The notes beneath the pieces were generated by a model, which searched no databases, was not told the DNA's origin, and worked only from the letters and a program-made list of their open reading frames with translations. Both the position numbers and the translations under genes were made by a program. Of a stretch of DNA of 64,000 nucleotides, positions 36,000 to 48,107 are shown piece after piece. Each line of letters opens with the position of its first letter. Position 1 is the first letter of the stretch. The stretch covers positions 15,620,868 to 15,684,867 of the forward strand of contig OY987246.1 in assembly GCA_963920765.1 (NCBI GenBank). The letters are read 5' to 3'. This DNA is from Ulota crispa. Lineage: Eukaryota > Streptophyta > Bryopsida > Orthotrichales > Orthotrichaceae.

Positions 36000-37764
36000 T
36001 GTAGAGGAGTTTAAAACATGGTATGAGTGGCAATAAATGTACCTCCCATCCCATAGTTGAAAGCTCATTCACACAAAAGGGAGAAATGTAAGCTTCAAGG
36101 GATGAATGTGGAATAAAAGCACCCCCACCTTCTCCATGGGGATTAAACACCTTCACTGATCCCTTCCAACATTTCAATATTTTGAAGATTATAATCAGGA
36201 ACAAAATGTAACCTTTACAATGTTGAAATATGACCCACCTGCCATGCCATATGCGACATTGGATCAATGTTAAAATTATATCCATTGATGTAAACACTCA
36301 GTGAAAGTTTGAAATCTTAATCTCATAAGTTTCATGTTTCGCTTTTGGTGTGAACGTACCCTTAGGGGTTCAAGAAGTTTGGGTAATATACAAACATATC
36401 ACCTCTCCACTCCAAATGTGTGCTAAGCTTTTCTATCTGGCGTTCATGATTTTTCCTGTAGGACAAGCACCAAATTCTAGTTATGTCGAGTGAGTACAAT
36501 CTTGAGCATTCGCATGCTGCTGTGACTGGAATGTTTTCCTCGAAACTATTTTGTACACCAAGCGGGACAGCGTCGCGGTGATGTCCTTCTGCTTCAAATT
36601 TTATCCCATAAAGACGAGCAATTTCATTGGTGCCTCTATCCCAGAGTTTACGAGGCATTTGAAGTAATTCTGGGTTTTGCAATTCAAGATTTGTCTGTTT
36701 TTCTCTCTCTTGCGAGGTATTTTTATTAGTTTGTAATAGTACACATGGTTGCAGTTTAAACAGCCTTCACTGGACTTGGCAACTGGCCACGGTGTTAGTC
36801 AGAATGTAATATAGCATTCAATGGTAAGAAAATATGAGGCGTCTGTCAATATGGAAGAAGTGAGCAATACCGACATGTTTCACTTTCAGTGTGAGAGTCA
36901 AGCACTCTGTTTCAAAGCCAGCGTTGACTACACTTGCGCAGTTGAGGGCTATGGCCGAGGCTATGGCAATGGATAGTTTGCTGAAAACCTGCCAATTTCA
37001 GTTGAAACAGAGGATATTGAAACTCCTTTGTTATGGACTAGGTATCCTTTTCAACAGTTCCGAACAAGAGCGAATTTAACAAGCGCTACAGTATTTAGCC
37101 AAGCCAATCAACAAATCTCATCCGTTTCCATTACGTACAACCACATTAATTTTTGGATGCTACCTAAAAATCGCCCTACTTAAAAATTTCTTCTGCAAAA
37201 CCAAATTCCTGTACAGCTGTCTACCAGGGCATGAGGGTATCTTACGCAAACTACTGAAAGTTGCTTTTCGAAGCTTATTCATTACCATGAATATTGACTA
37301 ATGCCGCTAGTAAATTAGGGCACAAAACCGTCCATGATCCAGTGACTCCATAGAAACCGAAGTACGTACCTCCAAGGGAACTTAATACCGTATAGTTCTC
37401 AATAGCTATGGCTTTCACTGCAAGGGCATCAACATCATGCTACAAGTGTTTACTTCGTATAATGTAGCATTCCAGGATTAAAAGAGTACTGCCATCAACA
37501 AATATGAACAACTAAGAACAGATGGTACATAAACGAAGCTAAAAAGCAATGACCACGTGAACAGGACTGCCTAGCTAGCTTAACCAATTCAATCTACCAC
37601 TGGCTTTGAAAGACTCCCGGCTACACCTTTGTTCCTGTACCTGTCCACGCGGGCATGCACGAGGAGATCAAGCTATGACCCGGTGACCCAATTTCAAAAC
37701 CCAATGTTCGATTTTTGCGTCGGTAAGCTTGGGATTGAGCAGATGTAGATTTTCAAACCAAGGC
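36000..37764. other. downstream flank of the AP2/ERF gene, no supported gene
   Basis: A minus-strand open frame of 106 codons (36362-36682, containing PRKLWDRGTNEIARLYGIKF) lies in less AT-rich sequence. I recognise no domain and would not call it a gene. CCCTTAGGGGTTCA at 36358 resembles a degraded TTAA-element end. Confidence 0.3.
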
Positions 37765-38868
37765 TCAAAAATTGCTACACTGGAAGGGTGACCAGGATTG
37801 CTGCTGATGTGGCTGGTAGCCATTGAGATTGTATCCATAAGCAGACGACATAGCAACAGGCGGCATCTGATTCCAGTTATACTCATTGGGCTCATACTCA
37901 GAGTCGTCGACTTGGGGAAATACCGGAGGGGGAACCTCACTGTAATAACACCCGTTGGTTCTGTACTCAGTACTTGCTGGCTGATAGTCATTGTAAACGC
38001 CGCTCGATGCGTAGTCAGATATGGCAGGTTCATAGCTGCTAGTAAAATAAGTGGACCTAGTGGGCTCAAATGAGAAAGGGACGGCCATCTCGAAGTCGAA
38101 TGGAGTATCGTGATGGAAACTCTGAGTCTGATCCACTGGAAAGGAATCTGGGATGTCATCCCAATCAATCTCCGCAGCAGCGTCTCGTGACGTCAACACG
38201 TACTCCTCTTGTTGCTGATCAGGAGAGTCGGTATTGTAATGATCATCGTTTGCGTCGTTACACGATGTTGATGCTTCTTCGTCTTCCTGGCGATGACAAG
38301 ACTGTCTCCCGGACTGTATCCCGGACTGCATGGCCAGCTTGCCATACTCCTTCACCACCTTGCGCAGCTGCACAGCAAAGTCCTGTTTTGGCAAGTTGGG
38401 TGGGATGCGGGGGATCTGGCGGTAGACTGGATGGCCGTCGAAGTTGAGCGACGTCTTGCTGCCGAAGTAGGTGATGGCCACGTCGTAAGCGTAGGCTGCT
38501 TCTTCAGCGGAGCCGTACGTGCCCAGCCACCAGGTCTTGCTCAGTTTTGGCGGGCGGATCTCGGCCACCCACTTGTGCTGTTCGGAGCGGAAGCGCACTC
38601 CCTTGTAATTCATCGAGGTGCTGCCATCGTACGAGGTGGAATTGCAGTCTCCAGGTACTGGCGGGGTCGAATTAGAGCGGGAGCATTGTCCCCTCCGTGC
38701 ATCCCCACCGCGGTGCACGTTCATGTGGCCCCCCAACGACTGGCCCGAAGTGAATCCGTTGCCGCATACTTTGCACGTGTATGTCCGAGCTTGCGAGTTG
38801 GAGCGTCCGCCAGGGGAGCCATAATTGCTTTCGCTGCTGTCGCTGCTGCCGGAGTCCATTCTTAACAT
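37765..38868 (-). CDS. transcription factor with C2H2 finger plus AP2/ERF domain
   Basis: An intronless 367-residue frame. Residues about 32-54 form a plant Q-type C2H2 finger: CKVC, twelve residues, then HMNVH, with QSLGGH in place of the usual QALGGH. Residues about 88-145 form one AP2/ERF domain: YKGVRFRSEQHKWVAEIR, then WWLGTYGSAEEAAYAYDVA and a closing LNFDGHP. In ERF numbering the domain has Val at position 14, as in DREB proteins, but Pro rather than Glu or Asp at 19, so it fits neither DREB nor ERF neatly. The long C-terminal region is acidic and rich in Tyr, Ser, Pro and Gln (for example DIDWDDIPDSF-like and PFDFEM), suggesting an activation domain. It probably acts in the nucleus as a sequence-specific regulator; targets are unknown. 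I know no standard family name for this finger-AP2 order. The start is the first Met; a second Met lies three codons on. Confidence 0.85.
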   Translation of the reverse strand: MLRMDSGSSDSSESNYGSPGGRSNSQARTYTCKVCGNGFTSGQSLGGHMNVHRGGDARRGQCSRSNSTPPVPGDCNSTSYDGSTSMNYKGVRFRSEQHKWVAEIRPPKLSKTWWLGTYGSAEEAAYAYDVAITYFGSKTSLNFDGHPVYRQIPRIPPNLPKQDFAVQLRKVVKEYGKLAMQSGIQSGRQSCHRQEDEEASTSCNDANDDHYNTDSPDQQQEEYVLTSRDAAAEIDWDDIPDSFPVDQTQSFHHDTPFDFEMAVPFSFEPTRSTYFTSSYEPAISDYASSGVYNDYQPASTEYRTNGCYYSEVPPPVFPQVDDSEYEPNEYNWNQMPPVAMSSAYGYNLNGYQPHQQQSWSPFQCSNF

Positions 38869-40085
38869 TGGGAGGGGAATCTGCTGGCTTGTGCTACGAT
38901 TATCGAATCTTCTCAGTACTGGACTTTGTAACTCTTGCAGAGTGGTCGAGCTAGTAGTACCTTATGAACCTTGGAGGGCTGGAATAACAGACCGGGCTAC
39001 TTACTGCCTCACCATTGATACTCAATTGTGTGTGGCGAAAACTGAATGCAAGAACCACATGGAACTTGCAGATTCCAATATCCTTCGATCTTGCCTCCCA
39101 TAAACGCATGTGATGACTGGATGAGAGAGTATGACGGATTGTTACCAAATGGAGGGACTGAGATGAGCAGCCTGCTTGAGACTGCTGTACACTACGAATT
39201 TGACGGATAAGGCAATCGTCTGATCAATTGGAGTCGGTACGACTGCGAGATGGGTCGCCTGTGATCTCTCTTCTTACGAGGTTTGAAATGCACGCTAGCT
39301 ATTGCCTGCAAATGAACAATGTGCAAACTAGATTCCGTCAAGTTCTGATGCTGTTTCAGCTGCGGTTGTTTACAAAGCAAGGCATTTATCAAGAAACTAT
39401 AGCACAAAATTAAGCCTGCTCCCTTGTTGACTGATTCCTTTAGAATTGAAATCTTCAATTACAGCTTCAAGAACGAGCCAGCTGTTATCGATTCCGACAT
39501 GAACACGAACTCTAAGATCGAGCGAATCATTCCTAATATCATCGCTATAGATTGACGGAGTAACAACTATCTGTACGTCCCATGCTCAAGTCGAAAACAT
39601 AATTTTCCGACAATCACCGAATCTTGCACAAACCGGGTGATCAAGTTTCGGTATTCTACACAACACATTGGACCAGTTATTTGAATAAAGCGCAGCAATA
39701 ATCGACTAACTTACAGCTTCGATGTGAGGCTCGTTGATTCTTGAAACTCCGGGCGAACCAGCAGCTTCTCACACAAAATCACAAGCAGCAGAAACAAGTC
39801 ACGTCGACGACACAACCGAGGCGGAAATCTCACCGCCAGGCAGACTCTCTAAGGTTGGTTGCCGCCACAACCACAATGCTCTAATGTCAACTGCTGCTAA
39901 AAAACTGCACTTTGCGACAAGGCAGGAGTTGGATGGGGGCGGAGGCTTTAAATCTCGCACTTGGGGTTCACTGATTTACCTCACAACTGCAGACATACAT
40001 AAAACCGGAATCGGAACCAGCAGCGCGCCTTCATCTGAACGAACGGAGGCTGGAAGGAATCTTCCCCTTTGCCCCTTCACAAGGA
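38869..40085 (-). promoter_or_regulatory. upstream region of the AP2/ERF gene
   Basis: About 1.2 kb of unique, moderately GC-rich sequence. A TTTAAA motif at about 39953, read on the minus strand, could be a TATA-like element, implying a leader of about 1 kb, possibly with an intron. A 159-codon plus-strand frame (39734-40213) overlaps it and runs into a transposon, with no recognised domain. Confidence 0.3.
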
Positions 40086-40603
40086 TGAACTTCAAAAGGG
40101 CTCAGTTTACTGCACATATGTCGATGTGGGGCCAGGGTGGAAAAGCACTGGATATTTACCATCGGGTGATTGATTTTGAGAATTTTGAATTTATAGTTAG
40201 ATTTAACCCCTGAACGCCTAGAGTTATTTTAAGATTTAGGAGAAAATGAGAGGTTTAATGGCCACTATAGCTTGGAAAATTACATTTAGAAAAAGTGACC
40301 GTAGGATTTGAAAAAGGACTACCTTCTTTGCTGATGGGGACCAGTCATGACTGTTTTCACAATACAAATTAAGAAAAAAAATGAGATAAAGTTGTGGGCC
40401 CAACAACAAGATCCTGTTGTTGGAGCGCTTAAGGGTTAAACATCTTGCTTCAGTTTAGGATCTTGGAAGAGGATACAATTGAGCAACAAAAAAAATAAGG
40501 GGTAAATTATAACTATTACCCTTGTTTGGAAAAAAACTTGACCCTTTCCACCTTGATCCCATATTGAAATAATCATGTGCGGTAAACTGAGCACTTCAAA
40601 AGG
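40086..40603. mobile_element. inverted-repeat element hosting element L
   Basis: CTTCAAAAGGGCTCAGTTTA at the left pairs with TAAACTGAGCACTTCAAAAG at the right, with about 55 bp of imperfect complementarity. A fragment of the same family lies near 11445. Element L is inserted at its TTAA. Confidence 0.6.
40207..40435. mobile_element. TTAA element L (subfamily 3, 229 bp)
   Basis: Starts CCCCTGAACGCCTAGAG after TTAA (40203-40206) and ends TTGGAGCGCTTAAGGG before TTAA (40436-40439). Element Q at 41737-41957 is an inverted copy. Confidence 0.8.
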
Positions 40604-40792
40604 TGGTAGAAGAGACATCAATGATCCCAAATATGATTTCACTTTTAGCACAAGTGGCTAAAAACTCCGACTGCTAAATAAGCTAAAAATTCAAATTTAA
40701 CAAATTTAACACATGATAGTTTACATTTTTTTAGCTGCAAGAAAATAATTTTGTTACAATGAAAGCAATCTTGCAAAATTTAGCTAGTTTAA

Positions 40793-41027
40793 CCCTTGAA
40801 GGGTCCTTGGGCTATAGAGATACAGTACCAATACGGTTGCAATTAATATTTAGAAGTTTGAATTAGCTGGAAATTAAGTGTTACAACCATACATATTAAA
40901 GGGTTGTACGATGGTGGGTGCATGATTTTTTTTGGAAAGCCCTCAGAGCAGCTCAAATACGGCTGTATATACGGCTGAATATACGGCCATACATATAGCT
41001 AGAGATGGCTGATGGGCCGTTCAAGGG
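40793..41027. mobile_element. TTAA element M (235 bp)
   Basis: Starts CCCTTGAAGGGTCC after TTAA (40789-40792) and ends GGGCCGTTCAAGGG before TTAA (41028-41031). The interior differs from N, O and P. The right TTAA is shared with N. Confidence 0.75.
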
Positions 41028-41031
41028 TTAA

Positions 41032-41266
41032 CCCTTGAACAACTGAGCAACCCTTTGCGACGAGTATAATACGGGGTATTTTTTTGTATTTGGAGTGCAT
41101 CTACACCTTTATTACATTTGAGATCAACAAAGAAGTTAGAATATAGATCAATGCGGTTCTAGTGAGGTAGTCAAGATCCCAAATTAAAAAAGAAAAAATT
41201 GGTAGCAAATGCCAATTATACAATAGCATACATAGTATGTATTATAGTAGCTTGGTTGTTTCAAGG
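41032..41266. mobile_element. TTAA element N (subfamily 4, 235 bp)
   Basis: Starts CCCTTGAACAACTGAGC and ends GCTTGGTTGTTTCAAGG. It shares TTAA 41028-41031 with M and TTAA 41267-41270 with O. Confidence 0.8.
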
Positions 41267-41270
41267 TTAA

Positions 41271-41500
41271 CCCTTGACCGACCGAGCTACTACAATACAT
41301 AGTATGTATGTTGCTGGCATTTGCTACCAATAAAGAGTTTCAATTTGGGATCTTGACTACCTCACTAGAACACCATTGATCTATTTTGTAACTTTTTTAC
41401 AATTGATCTCAAATGTAATAAAAGGTGTGGATGCATTCCAAATACAAGAAAAATACTCCGTATTGTACTAGTCGCAAAGGCCTGCTCGGTCATTCAAGGG
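41271..41500. mobile_element. TTAA element O (subfamily 4, inverted, 230 bp)
   Basis: Starts CCCTTGACCGACCGAGC and ends GCTCGGTCATTCAAGGG. The interior is the reverse of N and P. It shares TTAA 41501-41504 with P. Confidence 0.8.
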
Positions 41501-41504
41501 TTAA

Positions 41505-41964
41505 CCCTTAAACAACCAAGGAGCCCTTTGCGGCCAATACAGTATTTTGTATTTTCTAGTATTTGGAATGCATCCACACCTTTACTACATTTGAGATCAA
41601 CAAATAAGTTAGAATATAGATCAATGTGGTTCTAGTGAGCTAGTCAAGATCTCAAATCAAAAAATATATATATTGGTAGCAAATGCCAATTATACGGCAG
41701 CGTATTTACTATGCAATACATAGAGTGGTTGTATAACCCTTAAGCGCCCCATCGACAGTATATTGTTGATGGGGCCCACCACTTCATCTTTAAAAAAAAA
41801 AATTGTATGGTGAAAACAGACATGGTTTATCTCCATCAATAAAGAATGTAGTCTTTTTTCAAATCCTATGGTCACTTGGATGTAGTTTTCCAAGCTGTGG
41901 TGGCCATTAAACCCCCATTTTCTCCTAAATTCAACAATAACTCTGGGCGCTCAGGGGTTAAGGG
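41505..41964. mobile_element. TTAA element P (subfamily 4), interrupted by Q near its right end
   Basis: Starts CCCTTAAACAACC after TTAA (41501-41504). From the left end the expected right end is GGTTGTTTAAGGG. The sequence instead reads GGTTGTATAA, then element Q, then TTAAGGG, then TTAA (41965-41968). Q therefore lies in the TTAA inside P's own right terminus, and P ends at 41964. Confidence 0.75.
41737..41957. mobile_element. TTAA element Q (subfamily 3, inside P's terminus)
   Basis: Starts CCCTTAAGCGCCCCATCG after ATAA (41733-41736) and ends CTGGGCGCTCAGGGG before TTAA (41958-41961). Inverted copy of L. Confidence 0.75.
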
Positions 41965-42379
41965 TTAAAGAACTCTGAGAAGACTGGGCTGTGCGAATAA
42001 TTATTCTGGATTTGGAGACAGAGCCAGCGCAAGGATCAGGTCTGCCGACGAGCTCAGGTCAGCCAGCGAGGGTGGGTTCGTCGGCAGGGCCGAATTCTGG
42101 TGGGATGGACAATCCACAAAGCAGGCAGCGATTTGAACAGAAAATCAAAAACAAAACAAAACAAAAGAGGCTGGCTGCATTCACGTAATTCTAGTCATGA
42201 AGCTTCTTTGCTTCTTCTTTGTAGCTTCGAGTCGTTGGTGCCACGTGTAACTTACTGGGTAAAGAATTTCTTGACTTTGAGCTCCGCCCTTTTTCCTTGA
42301 AGTGGGACACTCTTCCGGAAACTCCTAGGAAGATGTTTTCATTAAAAACCCCTAAATGAGTGCAAACTTGGTTTATCTC

Positions 42380-43050
42380 AAGGGAAAATTTTATGGATAC
42401 CCGTGAAGTTTGCCATAAACTTATTTGTACAAGGGAAAGTTTCATGAATACACTTGAAGTTCGCAATATTTTCATTGGTAAGCTTACCCTTGCTTTTTTA
42501 GAAATTTCACAAATATCCGTGGATTGTAATTTTCAAACATTTGTTTTGTTGTGCATGCCATTTCCCTTTTTCTTGTGTGTGCACATTGCTTCTTTTTTGT
42601 TTCATTACATTCCCTTCTTCAACATTGGTCACAAAAGGAGAATAAGCACAACAAATAAACGCCTAAAAATTATGATCCAAGGGTATTTTGTGCAATTTCT
42701 GAAAAAGCAAGGGTATCTATGAAAATATGGCAAACTTCAAGGGTATCCATGAAATTTTCTCTTTGTATAAATACTTTCAGATTTTTAGAAACTGCACAAA
42801 TACCCTTGGACCATAATTTTCAAGGGATTTTTCTATTGCGCATGCCACTTCTTTTTCTCTTGTGCGTAAGTTGCTTCTTTTATGTTCTGTTGCACTCTTT
42901 GCTTTAACATTGGTCATGAAAGAAGTAACTTGCATAACAAAACCAATGTTGGAAAATTATGGACCAAGGGTAACTGTGTAATTTCTGAAGATCCAAGGGT
43001 ATCTATGTAGATATGGCAAACCTCAGGAGTATCCATGAAATTTTCCCTTA
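42380..43050. mobile_element. fold-back MITEs (TTTCATGGATACCC family), two adjacent copies
   Basis: One copy spans about 42380-42761 with a partly duplicated left end (42380 and 42432). The second runs about 42755-43050 with a truncated left end. Both right ends read (A/G)TATCCATGAAATTTTC. They share arms with 35664-35980. Confidence 0.6.
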
Positions 43051-43195
43051 TTTCAAATAGCGTAACAAAATAAAACCATTTCATACTTTGCATTAGTAAT
43101 GTCCATATTAATGGTTTTTTAGAATCATTGTATGTTTGCGGTTTTGCAATGGGATTCAAAGTTTGGGGGTTTTTTTTTTCATACTTAAGGTTTAA

Positions 43196-45648
43196 CCCCT
43201 AAAGTTCTTTGATTGTGTTTCATCAAAAAAAATCTTAGAATGAATTGTTTTGATAGCAAAGGCAAAAGATCAATGACGAATGGTGTAATTTGCCACACAA
43301 TCTAGTAGTAGACTACTTCACTGTGTTAAACTAAAAAGATGATAAATATTTGCCTCAAAAATTGTGAGGTTATAGGGTTTGAACTGAGGAATAGTTTTTT
43401 TGGGGGGCATTGAAATTCTAGGCAACTCTAATTTGGGGAGAATTATGTACTAGTTAATTTTCAGTTTTTTGCTTGAAAGATTTAAGATTGACTTGTGTAA
43501 TAGAGCTGGTCATTTGCCTAAAAGATTCCATAACATTTTGAATTAGAGAATACATAATAAAATTTATTGGAGGAAACTAGCTTCAAAAATTTCTCATAAT
43601 GAAAGCTTTTTTTTCAACACTTTTTAGAGTCCTCATACAAAAATATTTTCACATTGTGAATGGTGGAGCTTTATATTTTAGCTAGCTTCAAAAGAAAGAA
43701 ATTGAAGGAGATTTGCAAAAAGTTGCGTCTTTGACAAGCTTGATTAACATATGGCCACTTCCATCAAAGGTGAAGTAAAGGGTAGTAAGCACATACAATT
43801 TCCTTCATGGAATGAGGTTGGATCAAGATCTGACAAAGAAATCACTTTGCCCCTCAATCACTAGACAAGATCCCAAAATTTTAGTTGCACTATAAGTAGT
43901 TATGCTTGTCTTGTACAATTAGCAAGTAAAACCACATTTTCCATCCTACCTTTTTTTGTACACATTGAAATCGTTTGAAATTTATTGCATTGGAAAGATA
44001 TTCCTTGGACACATACCCCCTAATTTTCTGAGAAAAAATATTTATTTTTTTAACAAGTACTAGCCTACCCAAAACTCAAACAAGCACCTTCTCTCTCATC
44101 TTTTGAAAATAAATAAAAAAGTTGTTGATACAGTGATTGTATGTAGATTGTTGGTAGACTTGTGGTGATTTCAAGGGTCCTCTTATAGTAACTTAAACAT
44201 TTTCTTTATTATTTAAAAGTGCAATTGCTTCCTCTTGCTTAATATTGTACACCTCAAATTTTAATACCTCTTTGTTTTCTATTCTTAACTTGAGAAATTT
44301 TAATTATATTTAGATTTGTGTAGGAAGAATCCAAGAGACGAGTAAATCTTATTGGATTGATCATTACACGCAAACTTCTCAAGTGTGACCTTCTTTGAAA
44401 TGACATTCTATAACATGCCATGCACAAGCCATAAATTTGTTGGTTATAATACATTCGATATGCGCTTAAATTGTGTCATTAAGAAAATTATAACCCTATA
44501 TAGAAAATTTAAAGAAGATTAAACATAATCATTCATAACTCTTTGTAGATTTTAGAAAACTTACAACTTTTTTTTAAAGTATCATCACCACTTATACTTG
44601 TAATAACGCATTATTACATTCAAATATTTTTTTGCGTTAACACCCAATCTTAAATGATTAGAATCTTCTTTCCACAAGAATAAATATACCTATTCATATC
44701 CAAATTTGTCGGTGCTTAACTTTGATTTTGGATCATTTTCAAAAATTCTATCAAATATTATTAATCTCGTCAAAATAACTTAGATTCAACATGGAATCAT
44801 ATTCAATTTAAAGTACTACTTTTTCAATTATTTGCATATAAACTTGTCATATATGTTGCTTTTATAAATGATAGTTTCAAATCTAAAGTCTTGTAATTGC
44901 GTCTACAGTTCTTATGAAAATGACAAAAACAAATTCCTTAAAAAATTTAATTTTTGGTTAAACATAATCATTACTATGATTATGTTAAAGATGTTATATT
45001 ATTTTGGTTGCACGTATATAAAGACATGCACTAACTTATAACGTTAAACATCATTTGATGAGGTTTCAGCATTGTACATTTAAATTTGATCTTTGAGCAA
45101 ATCAAAATTTTGAATATAGTATAATGAATGCTTAATTAACGACAATACATTTGAAGAATGCATTAATATAAATATGAAGGAAGTTGAAACAAAAACTAAA
45201 CGAAAGTAAGATCTTTTTATCCTCATGTTATTCAATTTGGTTCCCTACAAATTTACGGATTCCAAAATTTCTATGTGCAAGCTTTAAGATCCTATCATTA
45301 AAAGTAAATAAAATAACAGTTTTTTGTTTGTAATGTTATTCATAATTCTACAATAATTTTAATAATTTTAAGTTTCGTTGTTTCATTTTTTGAAGAACCA
45401 AATTCCTTTGTACCTTTCAAATATGATTCTTCCTATGTACCTTTTCATTCATTTATAGGCTTTAGGGAGGAGGCTTTCCATAAAAGAAGCTACTTTGAGA
45501 AAGTTTAAGTATCTTACTTAAACATTTAGCCAATATTATAGGGATAAAGCTTCTAGTAACATAGCTCCTTGTTCATTTTTCACTTACCTCTATACTCAAT
45601 TCATAAATTGTATTACTTCAAATTTCCATGGCAAAGATAATGATTGAC
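43196..45648. other. lone TTAA-element left end followed by AT-rich DNA
   Basis: TTAA (43192-43195) is followed by CCCCTAAAGTTCTTTG, a typical left terminus, but I find no matching right terminus before element S. Otherwise AT-rich without a gene. Confidence 0.4.
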
Positions 45649-45652
45649 TTAA

Positions 45653-45890
45653 CCCCTAAAAGATGTTGTTGTTTTGTATACGGACTCCCCTATTGTATAC
45701 GGATGGGGTATTTGGATAGCACGTGAATCCCATTGGAGTTGTAAATTTCAAGCCAAGTCAAAAACATAATATTAGTCAACTTGGATTTTTTGGGGAATTT
45801 TTGATATTTGTTGTAAAAAAAATTTTCAAGTACTAAATGGTTCTCCTACAAATACATACATCACTTTTGGTAGGCAACATGCTTTAGGGG
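45653..45890. mobile_element. TTAA element S (238 bp)
   Basis: Starts CCCCTAAAAGATGTTG after TTAA (45649-45652) and ends GCAACATGCTTTAGGGG before TTAA (45891-45894). Inside the left end GTATACGGACTCCCC is followed by GTATACGGATGGGG, a short direct repeat. Confidence 0.8.
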
Positions 45891-47910
45891 TTAAATAAGA
45901 CTAGACTCTCATAAATGCATCAACATCAAAATAAAACTTGAATATCCCAATTTTGAATTCATTAGAATTTGCCCTAGCAAATTACACAAGCCATTTCAAT
46001 TATTGCTACCCACACTATTATGTTAGCTTGCACTAATTCAAAGAATAAGTGCATTTGAGAGGCGCACTAATGAAGTAATCAACAACAATCTAGGATAATT
46101 CAACATGCTATGAGCTACGATATTAAGATACTGTTTTAAATATTGTGACTTCCATCATGATTTTGATGGGCTTTTTAAACCATTTGGAACTTCAAATATG
46201 TACAATGAAGAAGTCAGCCATAACATCAACAAAGTCAATTGAAGCCTGGAATAAATTTCCACTTCTATGGGTTAATCACATTTGAATTTACAGCTCATCA
46301 AACCATTGAAATAATTACCCCTTGAAATAATTACAAGAACCCTAGACCGAGGTCTTGCACTAAACAGACTCTTGCACCAATTGAAATAAGGGAAAATTTG
46401 ATGGATATCCTAAAAATTTGCAGTATTTGTACATATGTCCTTAGTTTTTCAAAAACAACACAAATACCGTTGATATGTTTTCATAATTGCCAAAATACCC
46501 TTCTCCATAGTTAATAGGGACTATTTTTGTGGATCTCTTGGATGTCCTAGAGTTGGAGGGGTTCAACAAGGTTTTTTCTTTGGCGTCACAGTGATATGTT
46601 GTCCCTCCACTGGAGCATATTTGGAGGGAAGGAAGTTCAGTGGCCAAAACTTGAGACTTGTTGCCAGAAAAGAAAAAATTGGGCTTCAAAGGGGTGAATT
46701 GGAGGCTCTTGGAGGGTTTGGATCCGCTGAAGCTTTCTGTGGGAGAGACTTGGAGGGAGGGCCAATTTGAAAATGTGTGAGTTTTTCTCAAAATCAGTCT
46801 CTTTTAAATTTATCGTCTCTTCTTACAAAATTTGATTAAAACTTAACTAATAAAATGAGTAAGTTACTTGAGTCAAAGTTATGCAAAAAAAAATATTTTT
46901 TTATTGTTAATATTTTCTAAAAAAATTCATACACAAGTTTCATACATCTGGATTTCAATATACAAATTTTTGTTCATGAAGAAAAAATTTAATTAATAAT
47001 TTTATATCTTTTTTTTCTACAATTAGAGCTTTTGCACCTCAGCCACTAGGTTGGGTTTTGCTTCTTGACAAGTAGCCGGGTGGGAGCAACAGCACGCTAG
47101 CATTGTGAATCAAACACCTCCACCGTGGGCAAGGGTTTGCAACACCGCCCCATTCAAATGTCATTGCCCCCTACTAAACAACCACTGCCATTGAGCCACT
47201 TTTCTTCTCCAAATTGATTCTTTTAGCTCCATACAAATTCATTTCTTAAGTAAATAGGATCATGTCATGTATCAACCATTGATTGGCTTGTAGCCCCAAC
47301 ATTTTCCCTCTTTGCTTGCCAAAGGGAGGAGAATGTTGGAGCTGCAACACCTTGGCCATCAACTCACCCCCTTGGCCTAATGTTGTCAACACTAAGTGGA
47401 TGGCAAGCTCCCCTCACCCACCTAACCGGTGTTGTGGGCCAAGGTGGAGATGGTCTTATACTCTTACTAATTGTACCCATGTTTTTTTCTTTTTTTCTTT
47501 TTTCTAAGATAAGAATTCTTAAGTTAGAATAATAGAAGCAATTTAATAATTTTCATGTATTAGCTTAAATTACTTAAGAGTTTAATAATGATTTGTTGGG
47601 TGTTTTTGTCAAAAAAAGAATAATTAACAAATATGTTGGTATTTCATATTTATTCAAAATATATATAAGTATTTCAATCACATTAAGTATTGAACATTAC
47701 ATGTTGTGATAAATGTTTTGTATCTAAAATGATTTTTCTATTTTAAAATTTATTAAAAAATACAAAATTTAATGCCACATGTTGCATGGGGGCTTGTTTA
47801 AGATAGGGGTCCAACCTTCCAACCCTCACAAAGCCTAAAACTAGAAATTGGATGTGAAATTAGAATTAGAGAGAATCTTGGACCCCATCCAACATAGAAA
47901 GGACTAGTGT

Positions 47911-48076
47911 GGATCTAAGGGCCTCCTTCCATGTGAGATCGGTAGCCGGTGGAGGTAACTGTAGCTCACCAATAATTGGTCAGATGGGAGTTCTTGTATT
48001 TCTAGAATCCCATCCGACCGATTATCGGTGAGCTTCACCGGCCACCAATCTCACATGGAAGGAGGCCCTAAGATCC
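47911..48076. repeat. short-loop hairpin repeat
   Basis: GGATCTAAGGGCCTCCTTCC at the left and GGAAGGAGGCCCTAAGATCC at the right begin arms of about 70-80 bp that pair almost throughout, with a centre of about 17 bp. The shape is that of a small hairpin MITE. Confidence 0.7.
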
Positions 48077-48107
48077 CGTCTAATGCCCCCCATGGCAACA
48101 TGCTCTT

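Noticed and set aside
36362-36682. 106-codon minus-strand frame downstream of the AP2/ERF gene
   Set aside because: No recognisable domain, no supporting neighbouring exon; left as an unassigned region.
38070-38865. Plus-strand frames of 125 and 190 codons
   Set aside because: Antisense shadows of the C2H2-AP2/ERF gene.
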